64,000 bases of DNA from Microbacterium protaetiae (GTDB lineage Bacteria; Actinomycetota; Actinomycetes; Actinomycetales; Microbacteriaceae). Positions within the stretch are counted from its first letter, which is position 1. Each line of letters begins with the position of its first letter. Both the position numbers and the translations under genes were made by a program. A model generated the notes under the pieces. The model did not search any database and was not told the origin of the DNA. It worked only from the letters and a program-made list of their open reading frames with translations. Of the stretch, positions 1 to 7,114 are shown in pieces. Where the stretch lies: contig NZ_CP035494.1 of NCBI RefSeq assembly GCF_004135285.1, positions 1,674,001 through 1,738,000 of the forward strand. Direction: 5' to 3'.

Positions 1-129
1 ATCGACGAGCATCGCCGACCACTGGCGACCGTCGACGAGGCGCTGCTCGTGCTCGCGGCTGTACGTGCTGTCTACACCTCAGCGCAGCTCGGGCACCCCG
101 TTCTCATCGACGACGTCCTGCGCGGATAG
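1..129 (+). CDS. C-terminal end of a probable Gfo/Idh/MocA-family oxidoreductase (5' end outside window)
   Basis: Frame 1 is open from the first base to a TAG at 127-129 and gives 42 residues. The tail has a run of [20 protein letters not shown] followed by [12 protein letters not shown]. This resembles the last helix and strand of Gfo/Idh/MocA NAD(P)-dependent sugar or inositol dehydrogenases, where an alpha-helix ending in ..A.Y.SA..G.PV.. closes the C-terminal domain. The catalytic and Rossmann parts lie upstream of the window, so the substrate cannot be stated. The family call rests on this short motif only. Confidence 0.55.
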   Translation: MDEHRRPLATVDEALLVLAAVRAVYTSAQLGHPVLIDDVLRG

Positions 130-142
130 CACGCGCGAGGAG

Positions 143-160
143 GCCGCATCGAGATGCGGC
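143..160 (+). terminator. Perfect short hairpin after the partial oxidoreductase
   Basis: GCCGCATC (143-150) and GATGCGGC (153-160) are perfectly complementary, 14 bp after the TAG of the partial gene and 79 bp before the fhs start. No T-run follows, as is common for actinobacterial hairpin terminators. The words gcatcc/ggatgc are over-represented in this genome, so chance is possible. Confidence 0.35.
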
Positions 161-238
161 ATCCCCTCCCGCTGGCGACCGGTACTGCCTAGGCTGTCCC
201 CAGGCCGCCCACGAGGTGGCCGGACAGGGGTGTCGACG

Positions 239-1915
239 ATGAGCCTGAGCAACATCGAGATCGCGCAAGCAGCGCAGCTGCGCCCGATCGGCGAGATCGC
301 CGAGGGACTGGGGATTCCGCCGGAGGCGGTCATTCCCTACGGCGCGACCAAGGCGAAGATTGCGCTGCCGTATGTGCAGGGCCTGGCCGACAGGCCGCAG
401 GGGCGGCTGATCCTGATGACCGGCACTTCGCCGACCCCGGCCGGCGAAGGCAAGAGCACCACGGTCGTCGGGCTCGGCGATGCGCTGACGCGGCTGGGTG
501 AGAAGGCGATGATCTGCCTGCGCGAGCCGGCGCAGGGTCCGGTGTTCGGCATGAAGGGCGGCGCGTGCGGCGGCGGATACGCGCAGGTCGTGCCGATGGA
601 AGACATCAACCTGCACTTCACCGGCGACTTCGCGGCGATCGCCGCTGCGACCAATCTGCTGGCGGCGCTCATCGACAATCACATCCACCACGGCAACGCG
701 CTGAGCATCGATGTGCGCAGGGTCACCTGGCGGCGCGCTCTCGATGTCAACGACCGTGCGCTGCGCGACCTCGTGCTGGGCCTGGGCGGCCCCGGCAACG
801 GATACCCGCGCGAATCGGGGTTCGACATCGTCGTGGCCAGCGAGGTCATGGCGATCTTCTGCCTCGCGACGAGCCTCAACGACCTCAAGCGCCGGCTCGG
901 CGAGATCGTCGTCGCACAGACGCGCGACCGCAAGCCGGTGCGGGCGCGCGACCTGAACGCGCATGGTGCGATGACGGCGCTGCTGCGCGACGCCCTGGCG
1001 CCGAACCTGGTGCAGACGATCGAGCACACGCCGGCGTTCGTGCACGGCGGCCCGTTCGCGAACATCGCGCATGGCTGCAATTCGTATCTGGCGACCAGCT
1101 CGGCGCTGCGACTGGCCGACTACGTCGTCACCGAAGCAGGATTCGGCGCCGACCTGGGCGGCGAGAAGTTCGTCGACATCCTGTGCCGGTCGACCGATCT
1201 GCGGCCCTCGCTGGCCGTGGTGGTGGCGACGGTGCGGTCGCTCAAATACCAGGGTGGAGTGGATGTCGCAGACCTGCCGCGGGAGGATGTCGACGCGCTG
1301 GAACGCGGCCTGGTGAACCTCGAGCGTCACCTGCACATCGTGCGTGAGGTGCTGGGCCTTCCCGCGGTGGTGGCCATCAACCACCGCGCGGAGGACAGTG
1401 CTGCCGAGATCGACGCGCTGCTGGCCGCGTGCGAGCGCCTGGGCGTGCGGGCATCGGTCGCGAAGCACTTCGCCGAGGGCGGTGCGGGTGCTGAGGATCT
1501 CGCGCGCGCCGTGATCGAGGAATGCGAACCGGCGACGACAGAACCGAGGTACACGTACCCGCTGGACGCCTCGCTGTGGGAGAAGATGACGACCATCGCC
1601 ACCCGCATCTACGGCGCTGAGGGCATCTCGGCCGATGCGAGCGTGCGGGCGCAGATCCGGCGGTTGCAAGACGACGGCTACGGCGAACTGCCGGTGTGCG
1701 TCGCCAAAACGCAGTACTCGTTCTCGACCGACCCCTCGGCGCTGGGCGCGCCGGAAGGCCACACGATAAACGTGCGCGAAGTGCGGCTGGCCGCCGGAGC
1801 GCGGTTCATCGTGATGATCTGCGGCAGCATCATGACCATGCCCGGGCTGCCGGCACAGCCGGCTGCGGCATCCATCGACGTCGATGACGAGGGACGGATC
1901 ACCGGACTGTTCTGA
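239..1915 (+). CDS. fhs: Formate-tetrahydrofolate ligase (10-formyl-THF synthetase)
   Basis: Cytoplasmic enzyme of one-carbon metabolism that makes 10-formyl-THF from formate, ATP and THF. The protein has 558 residues, the usual bacterial length (about 556-560). The P-loop-like nucleotide site [10 protein letters not shown] is at residues 66-75, followed by [23 protein letters not shown] and [11 protein letters not shown], all hallmark Fhs segments. The C-terminus carries the typical [12 protein letters not shown]. The start is placed at ATG 239 ([10 protein letters not shown]): the frame stays open upstream to 65, but those extra 58 residues are low-complexity and unlike the family. An AGGGG-like ribosome site lies about 10 nt upstream. 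The last 17 bp overlap the convergent MarR gene. Confidence 0.96.
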   Translation: MSLSNIEIAQAAQLRPIGEIAEGLGIPPEAVIPYGATKAKIALPYVQGLADRPQGRLILMTGTSPTPAGEGKSTTVVGLGDALTRLGEKAMICLREPAQGPVFGMKGGACGGGYAQVVPMEDINLHFTGDFAAIAAATNLLAALIDNHIHHGNALSIDVRRVTWRRALDVNDRALRDLVLGLGGPGNGYPRESGFDIVVASEVMAIFCLATSLNDLKRRLGEIVVAQTRDRKPVRARDLNAHGAMTALLRDALAPNLVQTIEHTPAFVHGGPFANIAHGCNSYLATSSALRLADYVVTEAGFGADLGGEKFVDILCRSTDLRPSLAVVVATVRSLKYQGGVDVADLPREDVDALERGLVNLERHLHIVREVLGLPAVVAINHRAEDSAAEIDALLAACERLGVRASVAKHFAEGGAGAEDLARAVIEECEPATTEPRYTYPLDASLWEKMTTIATRIYGAEGISADASVRAQIRRLQDDGYGELPVCVAKTQYSFSTDPSALGAPEGHTINVREVRLAAGARFIVMICGSIMTMPGLPAQPAAASIDVDDEGRITGLF

Positions 1916-2378
1916 CCGGGGCCGGGTCGTCGCGGCGGCGCACCAGGGCGTCGGACACATTCTGCTCGAGGTCGGCGAGGTCGGCGATGACCTGTGCCAC
2001 TCGATCATCGGGCAGCGCACCACGTGTGGTGCTTTCGAGTTCGGCCCACGCCGCATCGACCTGGGCGCGCAGCGCGAGCCCGGCTTCGGTCACCTCGACG
2101 ATGACCGCACGACCATCGGTCGGTGACGGACGCCTGCGCACGAGCCCGGCCTTCTCGAGCCGGGCGAGGCTGCGCGTCATCGTTCCGGCATCCGACTCGA
2201 GGGCCTCGACGAGGTCGACCTGACGCTGCGGCCCTTCGTCCCACAGCGTCATGAGCACGAGTTCCTGACCGGGTCGCAGACCTGCACCGCGCAGCAGGCG
2301 TGCGGCAAGGGACTTGTGCGCGCGGGCGATGCGGAAGATCGCGCGGCTGAGCGGCTGGTCACCTGCGGGTTCGTCCAC
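1899..2378 (-). CDS. MarR-family transcriptional regulator
   Basis: 159 residues with the winged-helix layout of MarR proteins: an N-terminal dimerisation helix, then [17 protein letters not shown], a recognition helix around [19 protein letters not shown], and the wing [20 protein letters not shown] with its characteristic D.RA. It is divergent from the Old Yellow Enzyme gene (116 bp between start codons), and the space between holds a palindrome and a direct repeat. Local repression of the alkene reductase in response to electrophiles is therefore the likely job, as for many MarR-OYE pairs. No clear Shine-Dalgarno is visible before the ATG, so a leaderless mRNA is possible. It overlaps the 3' end of fhs by 17 bp. 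Confidence 0.93.
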   Translation of the reverse strand: MDEPAGDQPLSRAIFRIARAHKSLAARLLRGAGLRPGQELVLMTLWDEGPQRQVDLVEALESDAGTMTRSLARLEKAGLVRRRPSPTDGRAVIVEVTEAGLALRAQVDAAWAELESTTRGALPDDRVAQVIADLADLEQNVSDALVRRRDDPAPVRTVR

Positions 2379-2424
2379 ATAGCGAGGGTACGACGGGATG
2401 CCGCATCCTGCCGGTCTTCAAAAT

Positions 2425-2466
2425 AGTTGTTCGAACAGGAATAGCTCTGCAAATTCAGTTGTTCGG
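2425..2466 (+). promoter_or_regulatory. Operator-like palindrome and direct repeat between marR and the alkene reductase gene
   Basis: A perfect 10-bp palindrome TGTTCGAACA lies at 2428-2437. The 9-mer AGTTGTTCG occurs at 2425-2433 and again at 2457-2465, a spacing of 32 bp or about three helical turns. The region is much more AT-rich than its surroundings, as expected of a divergent promoter. A MarR dimer is the obvious candidate ligand. The inner GTTCGAAC recurs at 5201-5208 before the SDR gene. Confidence 0.6.
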
Positions 2467-2494
2467 CTAGGTAACTAAGATGAAGGAGCAACTG

Positions 2495-3613
2495 ATGACG
2501 AACGTCACCACCGCCACCAACACCACCACGGCGATCGCTTTCGAGCCCATCGCCGTGGGCGACATGGAACTGCGCAACCGCGTCGTGATGTCTCCGATGA
2601 CACGTAACCGGGCGTTCGGCACAGTCCCGACCGACGACATGGCGACCTACTACGCTCAGCGCGCGGGAGCCGGCCTGATCATCACGGAGGGTGTTCAGCC
2701 CAGCCCGGTGGGTCAGGGCTATCCCGACACGCCGGGCTTGCACTCCGCTGCGCAGATCGCGGCCTGGCGGCGGGTGACCGACGCCGTGCATGGGGCTGGC
2801 GGCACCATCGTCGCCCAGCTGATGCACACCGGCCGGATCGGCCACCCGAGCACCACCCAGGCGGTCGGGGCGGGAGCGCTTGTCCCCGTCGCACCCTCGG
2901 CGGTGCGTGCGGACGGTCAGGTGTTCACACCCGCCGGACGCGCCGACCTCGTCACGCCGCGGGCGTTGAGCGAGGCTGAGATCGCCGCCACTATCGCCGA
3001 TTTCGTGACGGCGGCGCGCAACGCGATCGCGGCCGGCTTCGACGGTGTCGAGGTGCACGGCGCCAACGGCTACCTGCTGCACCAGTTCCTCGCGCCCAAC
3101 GCCAACCAGCGTTCCGATCGCTGGGGCGGCAGTGTTGAGAACCGCATCCGATTCACCATCGAGGTGGTCGACGCGGTGGCGGATGCCATCGGGGCGGGAC
3201 GCACCGGACTGCGCATCTCGCCGGCGAACGGACTGGGCGACACGGTCGAGCCCGACCACGACATCGTCTACCCGATGCTCGTGAAGGAACTCGATGGCCG
3301 GGGCCTGGCCTACCTGCACCTGGTCGAGGCCGGGGCACCCCAGCTGACCCCGGTGCTGCGCGCAGCCTGGAACGGGGTATTAATCCTGAACGCAGCCGAC
3401 CCCGATCCGCTCACCCACGGCGCTCGACTGCAGCGCCTGGCAGACGGCCACGCTGACCTGCTCTCGTTCGGCCGGCTGTTCATCGCGAATCCCGATCTCG
3501 TCGATCGACTTGCCACAGGAGCCCCGCTGGCCGTGCCCGATCTGTCCAAGGCGTACGGCGGAGACCACCGCGGCTACATCGACTACCCGTCGCTTGTCGC
3601 TGTGGCCGGCTGA
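2495..3613 (+). CDS. Alkene reductase, Old Yellow Enzyme family (NADH:flavin oxidoreductase)
   Basis: FMN-dependent TIM-barrel enzyme reducing activated C=C bonds (enones, maleimides, nitro-esters) with NAD(P)H. 372 residues, normal for the NemA/OYE subfamily. Visible hallmarks are LRNRVVMSPMTRNRA near the N-terminus (FMN contacts), the catalytic/substrate segment VEVHGANGYLLHQFLAPNAN, RSDRWGGSVENRIRF, and the late phosphate-binding segment LLSFGRLFIANPDLV. ATG 2495 was chosen over the in-frame ATG 2480 because AAGGAG (2483-2488) sits 6 nt before 2495. The gene is divergent from marR and ends just before a strong hairpin. Likely induced by electrophiles through MarR. Confidence 0.93.
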   Translation: MTNVTTATNTTTAIAFEPIAVGDMELRNRVVMSPMTRNRAFGTVPTDDMATYYAQRAGAGLIITEGVQPSPVGQGYPDTPGLHSAAQIAAWRRVTDAVHGAGGTIVAQLMHTGRIGHPSTTQAVGAGALVPVAPSAVRADGQVFTPAGRADLVTPRALSEAEIAATIADFVTAARNAIAAGFDGVEVHGANGYLLHQFLAPNANQRSDRWGGSVENRIRFTIEVVDAVADAIGAGRTGLRISPANGLGDTVEPDHDIVYPMLVKELDGRGLAYLHLVEAGAPQLTPVLRAAWNGVLILNAADPDPLTHGARLQRLADGHADLLSFGRLFIANPDLVDRLATGAPLAVPDLSKAYGGDHRGYIDYPSLVAVAG

Positions 3614-3631
3614 CCGCTCCCGATGACAGCG

Positions 3632-3667
3632 CTGCTGCGCCCCCGGTTGTGATCGGGGGCGCAGCAG
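3632..3667 (+). terminator. Bidirectional hairpin terminator
   Basis: A perfect 14-bp stem pairs CTGCTGCGCCCCCG (3632-3645) with its complement at 3654-3667 around an 8-nt loop. It lies exactly between the convergent alkene reductase (ends 3613) and azoreductase (ends 3687) genes. There is no T-run on either side, but the stem is very stable, consistent with a shared terminator. Confidence 0.8.
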
Positions 3668-3686
3668 TCTGCCGTTGCCGGTGAGG

Positions 3687-4346
3687 TCAACGCTGAGAGA
3701 CCTCAAGCGCGCGCTCGGCGAACCGGCGGCCCTCGAGCTCGGCCGCGCGCAGTGCCTCCTCGTGCATCTCGGCGGCCATGTCGATGAATCGGTCGAGGGC
3801 CGGGTTGACGCCCACCAGAGTGAACCGGCGCTGCACGATGGTCAGATCCAGGCCCAGCACGTCTGCCAGCACACGTTGCAGCCAGCCGGTGGAGTGATCC
3901 CATCCCTCCTTCGGCGTTCCGGGCCCGTAGTTGCCGCCCGTGACGGTCACCAGCAGGGCGGGGCGAGAGCGAAGCTCGGCGCCGCCCTCCTGGATGCGAG
4001 GATCCGTGAAGAGGATGTCGAACCAGGCCTTCATGTGCTGCGAGACCCCGTAGTTGTACAGGGGGACCGCCAGAAGCAGGGCATCGGCACCGAGCAACTC
4101 GTCGGCAAGGGTTGCCGCCAACTCGACGGCAGCCTGCTGGACGGGGCTCCGGTCGGCTTGCGACAGCTGTTGGCCCACCACCGCTTCGGCCCACATGTTC
4201 GCGGGAAGGTGCTTGGTGCCTATGTCGCGGCGCACGATCGCTTCGCCGGGATGTGCCGCGGTCCACTGTGCTTCGACGATGTCGGCGAGCTCGCGGCTGG
4301 CGGATCGGTCGGGGAAGACGCTTGCGTCGAGGCGGAACAGTGTCAT
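3687..4346 (-). CDS. FMN-dependent NADH-azoreductase / NADH:quinone oxidoreductase
   Basis: 219 residues with a flavodoxin-like fold. The N-terminus (MTLFRLDASVFPDRSASREL) matches the phosphate-binding S..S..L pattern of AzoR proteins. PLYNYGVSQHMKAWFDILF is the diagnostic flavodoxin_2 segment that cradles FMN, and VTGGNYGPGTPKEGWDH is the following isoalloxazine loop. Known members reduce quinones and azo dyes by two electrons and protect against thiol/quinone stress. A strong AAAGGAG precedes the ATG in an A-rich leader. It lies 43 bp downstream of the SDR gene on the same strand, probably one transcript. Confidence 0.9.
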   Translation of the reverse strand: MTLFRLDASVFPDRSASRELADIVEAQWTAAHPGEAIVRRDIGTKHLPANMWAEAVVGQQLSQADRSPVQQAAVELAATLADELLGADALLLAVPLYNYGVSQHMKAWFDILFTDPRIQEGGAELRSRPALLVTVTGGNYGPGTPKEGWDHSTGWLQRVLADVLGLDLTIVQRRFTLVGVNPALDRFIDMAAEMHEEALRAAELEGRRFAERALEVSQR

Positions 4347-4389
4347 GGTGTCTCCTTTATTTTTATCTGTTCACGTGTTCATCGGGGGT

Positions 4390-5142
4390 TCAGATCACCG
4401 TGCTGCCGCCGTCCGCGACCACCTCCAAGCCGTTGATGTAGCTCGAATCGTCGGAGGCCAGGAACAGCGCCACCGAGGCGATCTCTTCGGGGCTGCCCAT
4501 CTCGCGACGAGGGATGACCGACTCGAACTGCGACTTCAACTCCGCGGGCAGAGCTGCCATCATCATGGGCGTGGCGATCTGGCCGGGGGTCAACACGTTC
4601 ACCCGGATTCTTCTGTCGCGCAGTTCGGCCACCCACACCCGGGCATAGGCCGGCAGCACGGCCTTGCTCGCCGCGTACACACTCCAATCCGGGTACCCAC
4701 GCAGTGACGCGTTCGAGCCGGTCATGAAGATCGAGCCGCCGTCGTTGAACAGCGGCAGTGCCTTCTGCACCGTGAACAATGTGCCGCGCGCGTTCAGGGC
4801 GAAGGCCGCATCGAACTGTTTCTCGGTGATCTCGCCGAGGCTGCCCTGCTCGCCCCCTCCGGCGCTCGCCCACAACACGTCGATGGCGCCCTTCTTCTGC
4901 TTGACCGTCTCGAAGAGACGATCAAGATCATCCAGGTCGGCTGAGTCGGCCTGCACCCCGGTCACGTTCCGGCCGATCTGCCTCACGGCCTCGTCCACCG
5001 CGTCTGGGTGTCGCCCGGTGATGAACACATGGGCGCCTTCATCGACGAACAGCTTCGCGCCGGCCAGTGCCATGCCGCTGGTCGCGCCGGTGATCACTGC
5101 GACTTTCCCATCGAGCTTTCCCGTGGTGCTGATCGTGCTCAT
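4390..5142 (-). CDS. SDR-family NAD(P)-dependent oxidoreductase
   Basis: 250 residues, a classical short-chain dehydrogenase. The cofactor motif is TGATSGMA at residues 18-25, with Ala where the usual TGxxxGxG has its last Gly. The catalytic set is Ser143, Tyr156 and Lys160 (SVYAASK), with the expected 13-residue Ser-Tyr spacing. The NNAG position reads ASAG. The C-terminal EEIASVALFLASDDSSYINGLEVVADGG is family-typical. The start at 5142 is fixed by AAGGAG 6 nt upstream; the longer frame to 5262 runs through the inverted repeat and is unlikely to be translated. It forms a pair with the azoreductase and is divergent from the TetR gene. Substrate unknown. Confidence 0.92.
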   Translation of the reverse strand: MSTISTTGKLDGKVAVITGATSGMALAGAKLFVDEGAHVFITGRHPDAVDEAVRQIGRNVTGVQADSADLDDLDRLFETVKQKKGAIDVLWASAGGGEQGSLGEITEKQFDAAFALNARGTLFTVQKALPLFNDGGSIFMTGSNASLRGYPDWSVYAASKAVLPAYARVWVAELRDRRIRVNVLTPGQIATPMMMAALPAELKSQFESVIPRREMGSPEEIASVALFLASDDSSYINGLEVVADGGSTVI

Positions 5143-5200
5143 GACGTACTCCTTCGTGAGTGGTGTGTCGCCGGGTTCTGGGGTTCTCGGCGCTCGGTTG

Positions 5201-5264
5201 GTTCGAACGTCTAGGTGAGGCACCCCTCCGGATACTGGGACCGAACCGGAGGGGCGCCTCACCT
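5201..5264 (+). promoter_or_regulatory. Divergent control region: GTTCGAAC box plus 19-bp inverted repeat
   Basis: Between the SDR and TetR genes, arm 5213-5231 and arm 5246-5264 are inverted copies of a 19-mer beginning AGGTGAGGC, differing at one base and separated by 14 bp. This is a plausible operator for the adjacent TetR protein (each arm could bind one dimer). It could also form a hairpin in the SDR leader transcript. Immediately beside it, GTTCGAAC (5201-5208) matches the core of the palindrome in the marR/alkene reductase promoter. Confidence 0.6.
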
Positions 5265-5360
5265 ATTCCTCATGTTGCAAAGAATCAAGAACGGTTCCCG
5301 ACCCGGCGGCGGGCGAAGCCGACCGCCGAGCACCACAGGACTCAGAGGTACATTGGCCAT

Positions 5361-6023
5361 GTGAGCACCATCGACGTCGAGCAGACCCGGAAGACCTGGC
5401 GCCGGGACGCCCAGGAACGCCGGGATCGGATCGTCGCGGCCGCGCAGGACGAGTTCGCCGCCCGCGGCGTGGATGCGTCGCTGGAGAAGATCGCTCGTGA
5501 CGCCGGCGTCGCCATCGGGACGCTGTACCGCCACTTCCCGACCCGCCTTGATCTGCTGTTGGCCGCCTTCGCGCCTCGACTTCGGGAGTTCGCCGATGGC
5601 GCGGACCAAGCCCGAAGGATCGATGACCCGTGGGAAGCGTTCGCCTCCTACCTGGAGAACCTGTTTCGCGTGCAGGCCGGGGACCGGGGCTTCAACGACT
5701 TTCTCTCTCGCCGTTTCCCCGGCAACGCCGAGATCGAGCGCATCCATGACCGGATCTGCGAACAGATCGAAGACGTACTCGGCCGCGCCCAAGACGCCGG
5801 TGTCGTGCGCCCCGACCTCACGATGGCCGACATCGTCACCCTCATCTGGTCCAACGGCCGCGTGATCGACGCGACCAGCACCGCCGCGCCCACCGCGTGG
5901 CGGCGTCATCTCCACCTCATGCTCGACGCCTACCGCGCCCCGCGGGCGCACCCGATCCCTGAGCCACCGATGACCGAGCAGCAGCTCTACGACGCGATGG
6001 TCGACCTCCACGCGGCGGACTAA
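5361..6023 (+). CDS. TetR/AcrR-family transcriptional regulator
   Basis: 220 residues starting at GTG 5361 (VSTIDVEQTRKTWRRDAQER). The frame is open back to 5160 but that stretch runs through the operator and is not family-like. The DNA-binding domain is clear: RRDRIVAAAQDEFAARGVDASLEKIARDAGVAIGTLYRHFPTRLDLLLAAF, with the helix-turn-helix around AIGTLYRHFP. The ligand domain is unspecific. It is divergent from the SDR-azoreductase pair across a 19-bp inverted repeat, so autoregulation and repression of that pair are likely. Confidence 0.9.
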   Translation: MSTIDVEQTRKTWRRDAQERRDRIVAAAQDEFAARGVDASLEKIARDAGVAIGTLYRHFPTRLDLLLAAFAPRLREFADGADQARRIDDPWEAFASYLENLFRVQAGDRGFNDFLSRRFPGNAEIERIHDRICEQIEDVLGRAQDAGVVRPDLTMADIVTLIWSNGRVIDATSTAAPTAWRRHLHLMLDAYRAPRAHPIPEPPMTEQQLYDAMVDLHAAD

Positions 6024-6092
6024 CGCGGAACCGCTCGCCGAGACGTTCGGGTGAGGATGCCGCGGCCGGGCGCGCGGCGGTCGAGACGTGCG

Positions 6093-6422
6093 TCAGTCCG
6101 CGAAAGTGACGTCAAGCTCGGCGAATCGCGTGAATCCTGTGTCGGCAGTGATCAGTGATGCGCCGACACTGACCGCGTGCGCTGCGAGCCGATCGGCATC
6201 TCGGTCGGCGGCCAGCGCGCGGCGTTCGCGCTCGACCTCGTCGGGGGACGCAAGCGCGCCCAGCAACCGCAAGCGCGCCTTGATCTCGGTCAGCCGTTCG
6301 GGATCGTCGGAGACGATGGGGACCACGCGCAGGCGCGGCCGGTTGTGCACTGTCACGAGCGCTCCCGACTCGGCATACGCCGAAGGGTTCGCCTTGAACT
6401 TGTTCATCGGAACTTCGGGCAC
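6093..6422 (-). CDS. Chimeric relic of a toxin-antitoxin pair (Phd/YefM-like N-terminus, PIN-like C-terminus)
   Basis: 109 residues. Residues 6-37 (MNKFKANPSAYAESG..VTVHNRPRLRVVPIV) look like the start of a Phd/YefM antitoxin (F-K-x-N..., then repetitive basic RPRLRVVP). Residues about 71-109 (ADRDADRLAAHAVSVG, ASLITADTGFTRFAELDV) match the C-terminal half of a PIN-domain VapC toxin, including the D-R-x-x-A-A-H-A helix and the L-I-T-x-D acidic strand. The PIN N-terminal Asp motif is absent, so RNase activity is not expected. The best reading is an internal deletion that joined antitoxin and toxin. It sits 12 bp downstream of the GNAT gene on the same strand. Confidence 0.6.
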   Translation of the reverse strand: MPEVPMNKFKANPSAYAESGALVTVHNRPRLRVVPIVSDDPERLTEIKARLRLLGALASPDEVERERRALAADRDADRLAAHAVSVGASLITADTGFTRFAELDVTFAD

Positions 6423-6434
6423 AGAGTCATGAGG

Positions 6435-6941
6435 TCAGCGGCCGAGGGCCTGCTGGGTCAGCGTGAGAGTCCACACGTTGTAGTGCAGCACACCGCCGCG
6501 CCAGGGTTCGCTTCCCGAGTCGGTGTGCACGAACCCCGCGCCGCGACACAGCGCGTTCGAAGCGGCGTTGTCTTGCCCGGGGTAGGCGACGAGCAGGTCG
6601 CGGTCGCCGCGCGCGACGACGCGGGGTATCAGCATCCGCAGTGCTGCACGGGCAACGCCCCGCCCCTGAAACTCGGGCAGCGTGTTCCACCCTGTCTCGT
6701 ATGCTGGTCTGCCGCCCTCGTCGACCTGCCAGAACCCGATGCCCCCGGCGGGCTCGCCGTCGACCTCGACGCGGAACATCTCGGCCTCGCCCGATGCCGA
6801 GAGCCGCAGGTATCTCTGGTTACGCTCGATGAGCTTCTCGGCCGGCTCAGGCCCACCGACGTAGCGGGTCATTTCGGGGGTGTTGGCCCGTTCCAGCAGC
6901 GGCAGGTCGGCCTCAGCCCATGGCTCCAATGTCACCTTCAT
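6435..6941 (-). CDS. GNAT-family N-acetyltransferase
   Basis: 168 residues from ATG 6941, preceded by a good GGAGGAG site. The GNAT fold is visible: N-terminal MKVTLEPWAEADLPLLERAN, a central GIGFWQVDEG strand, the acetyl-CoA P-loop region PEFQGRGVARAALRML (Q-G-R-G-V-A), and the C-terminal N..S..LCRGAGF. The layout resembles RimJ/RimL-type or aminoglycoside-like acetyltransferases, but the substrate cannot be read from sequence. It is divergent from the acyl-CoA dehydrogenase gene across 173 bp, which holds no other feature I can support. Confidence 0.88.
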   Translation of the reverse strand: MKVTLEPWAEADLPLLERANTPEMTRYVGGPEPAEKLIERNQRYLRLSASGEAEMFRVEVDGEPAGGIGFWQVDEGGRPAYETGWNTLPEFQGRGVARAALRMLIPRVVARGDRDLLVAYPGQDNAASNALCRGAGFVHTDSGSEPWRGGVLHYNVWTLTLTQQALGR

Positions 6942-7114
6942 GGCCCGATCCTCCTCCCGCCCTCCGACATCGGCCTCGGAAGCGAAGGCGGGTGTGTGGA
7001 TGCCACAACCTGCCCAGGCCCCGCGAGCGCACCGGGTTGTCGCATCCATCAACCCATTTGGGGCCCGGTTGTGGAAGACCTACGGTAAGGGTGATCCCTC
7101 TGGAAAGGTGCCCC

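Noticed and set aside
104..2056. A 650-codon open frame on the minus strand opposite fhs
   Set aside because: It is antisense to a clearly recognisable 558-residue fhs, is Arg/Asp/His-rich low-complexity without any family motif, and follows from GC-rich codon bias.
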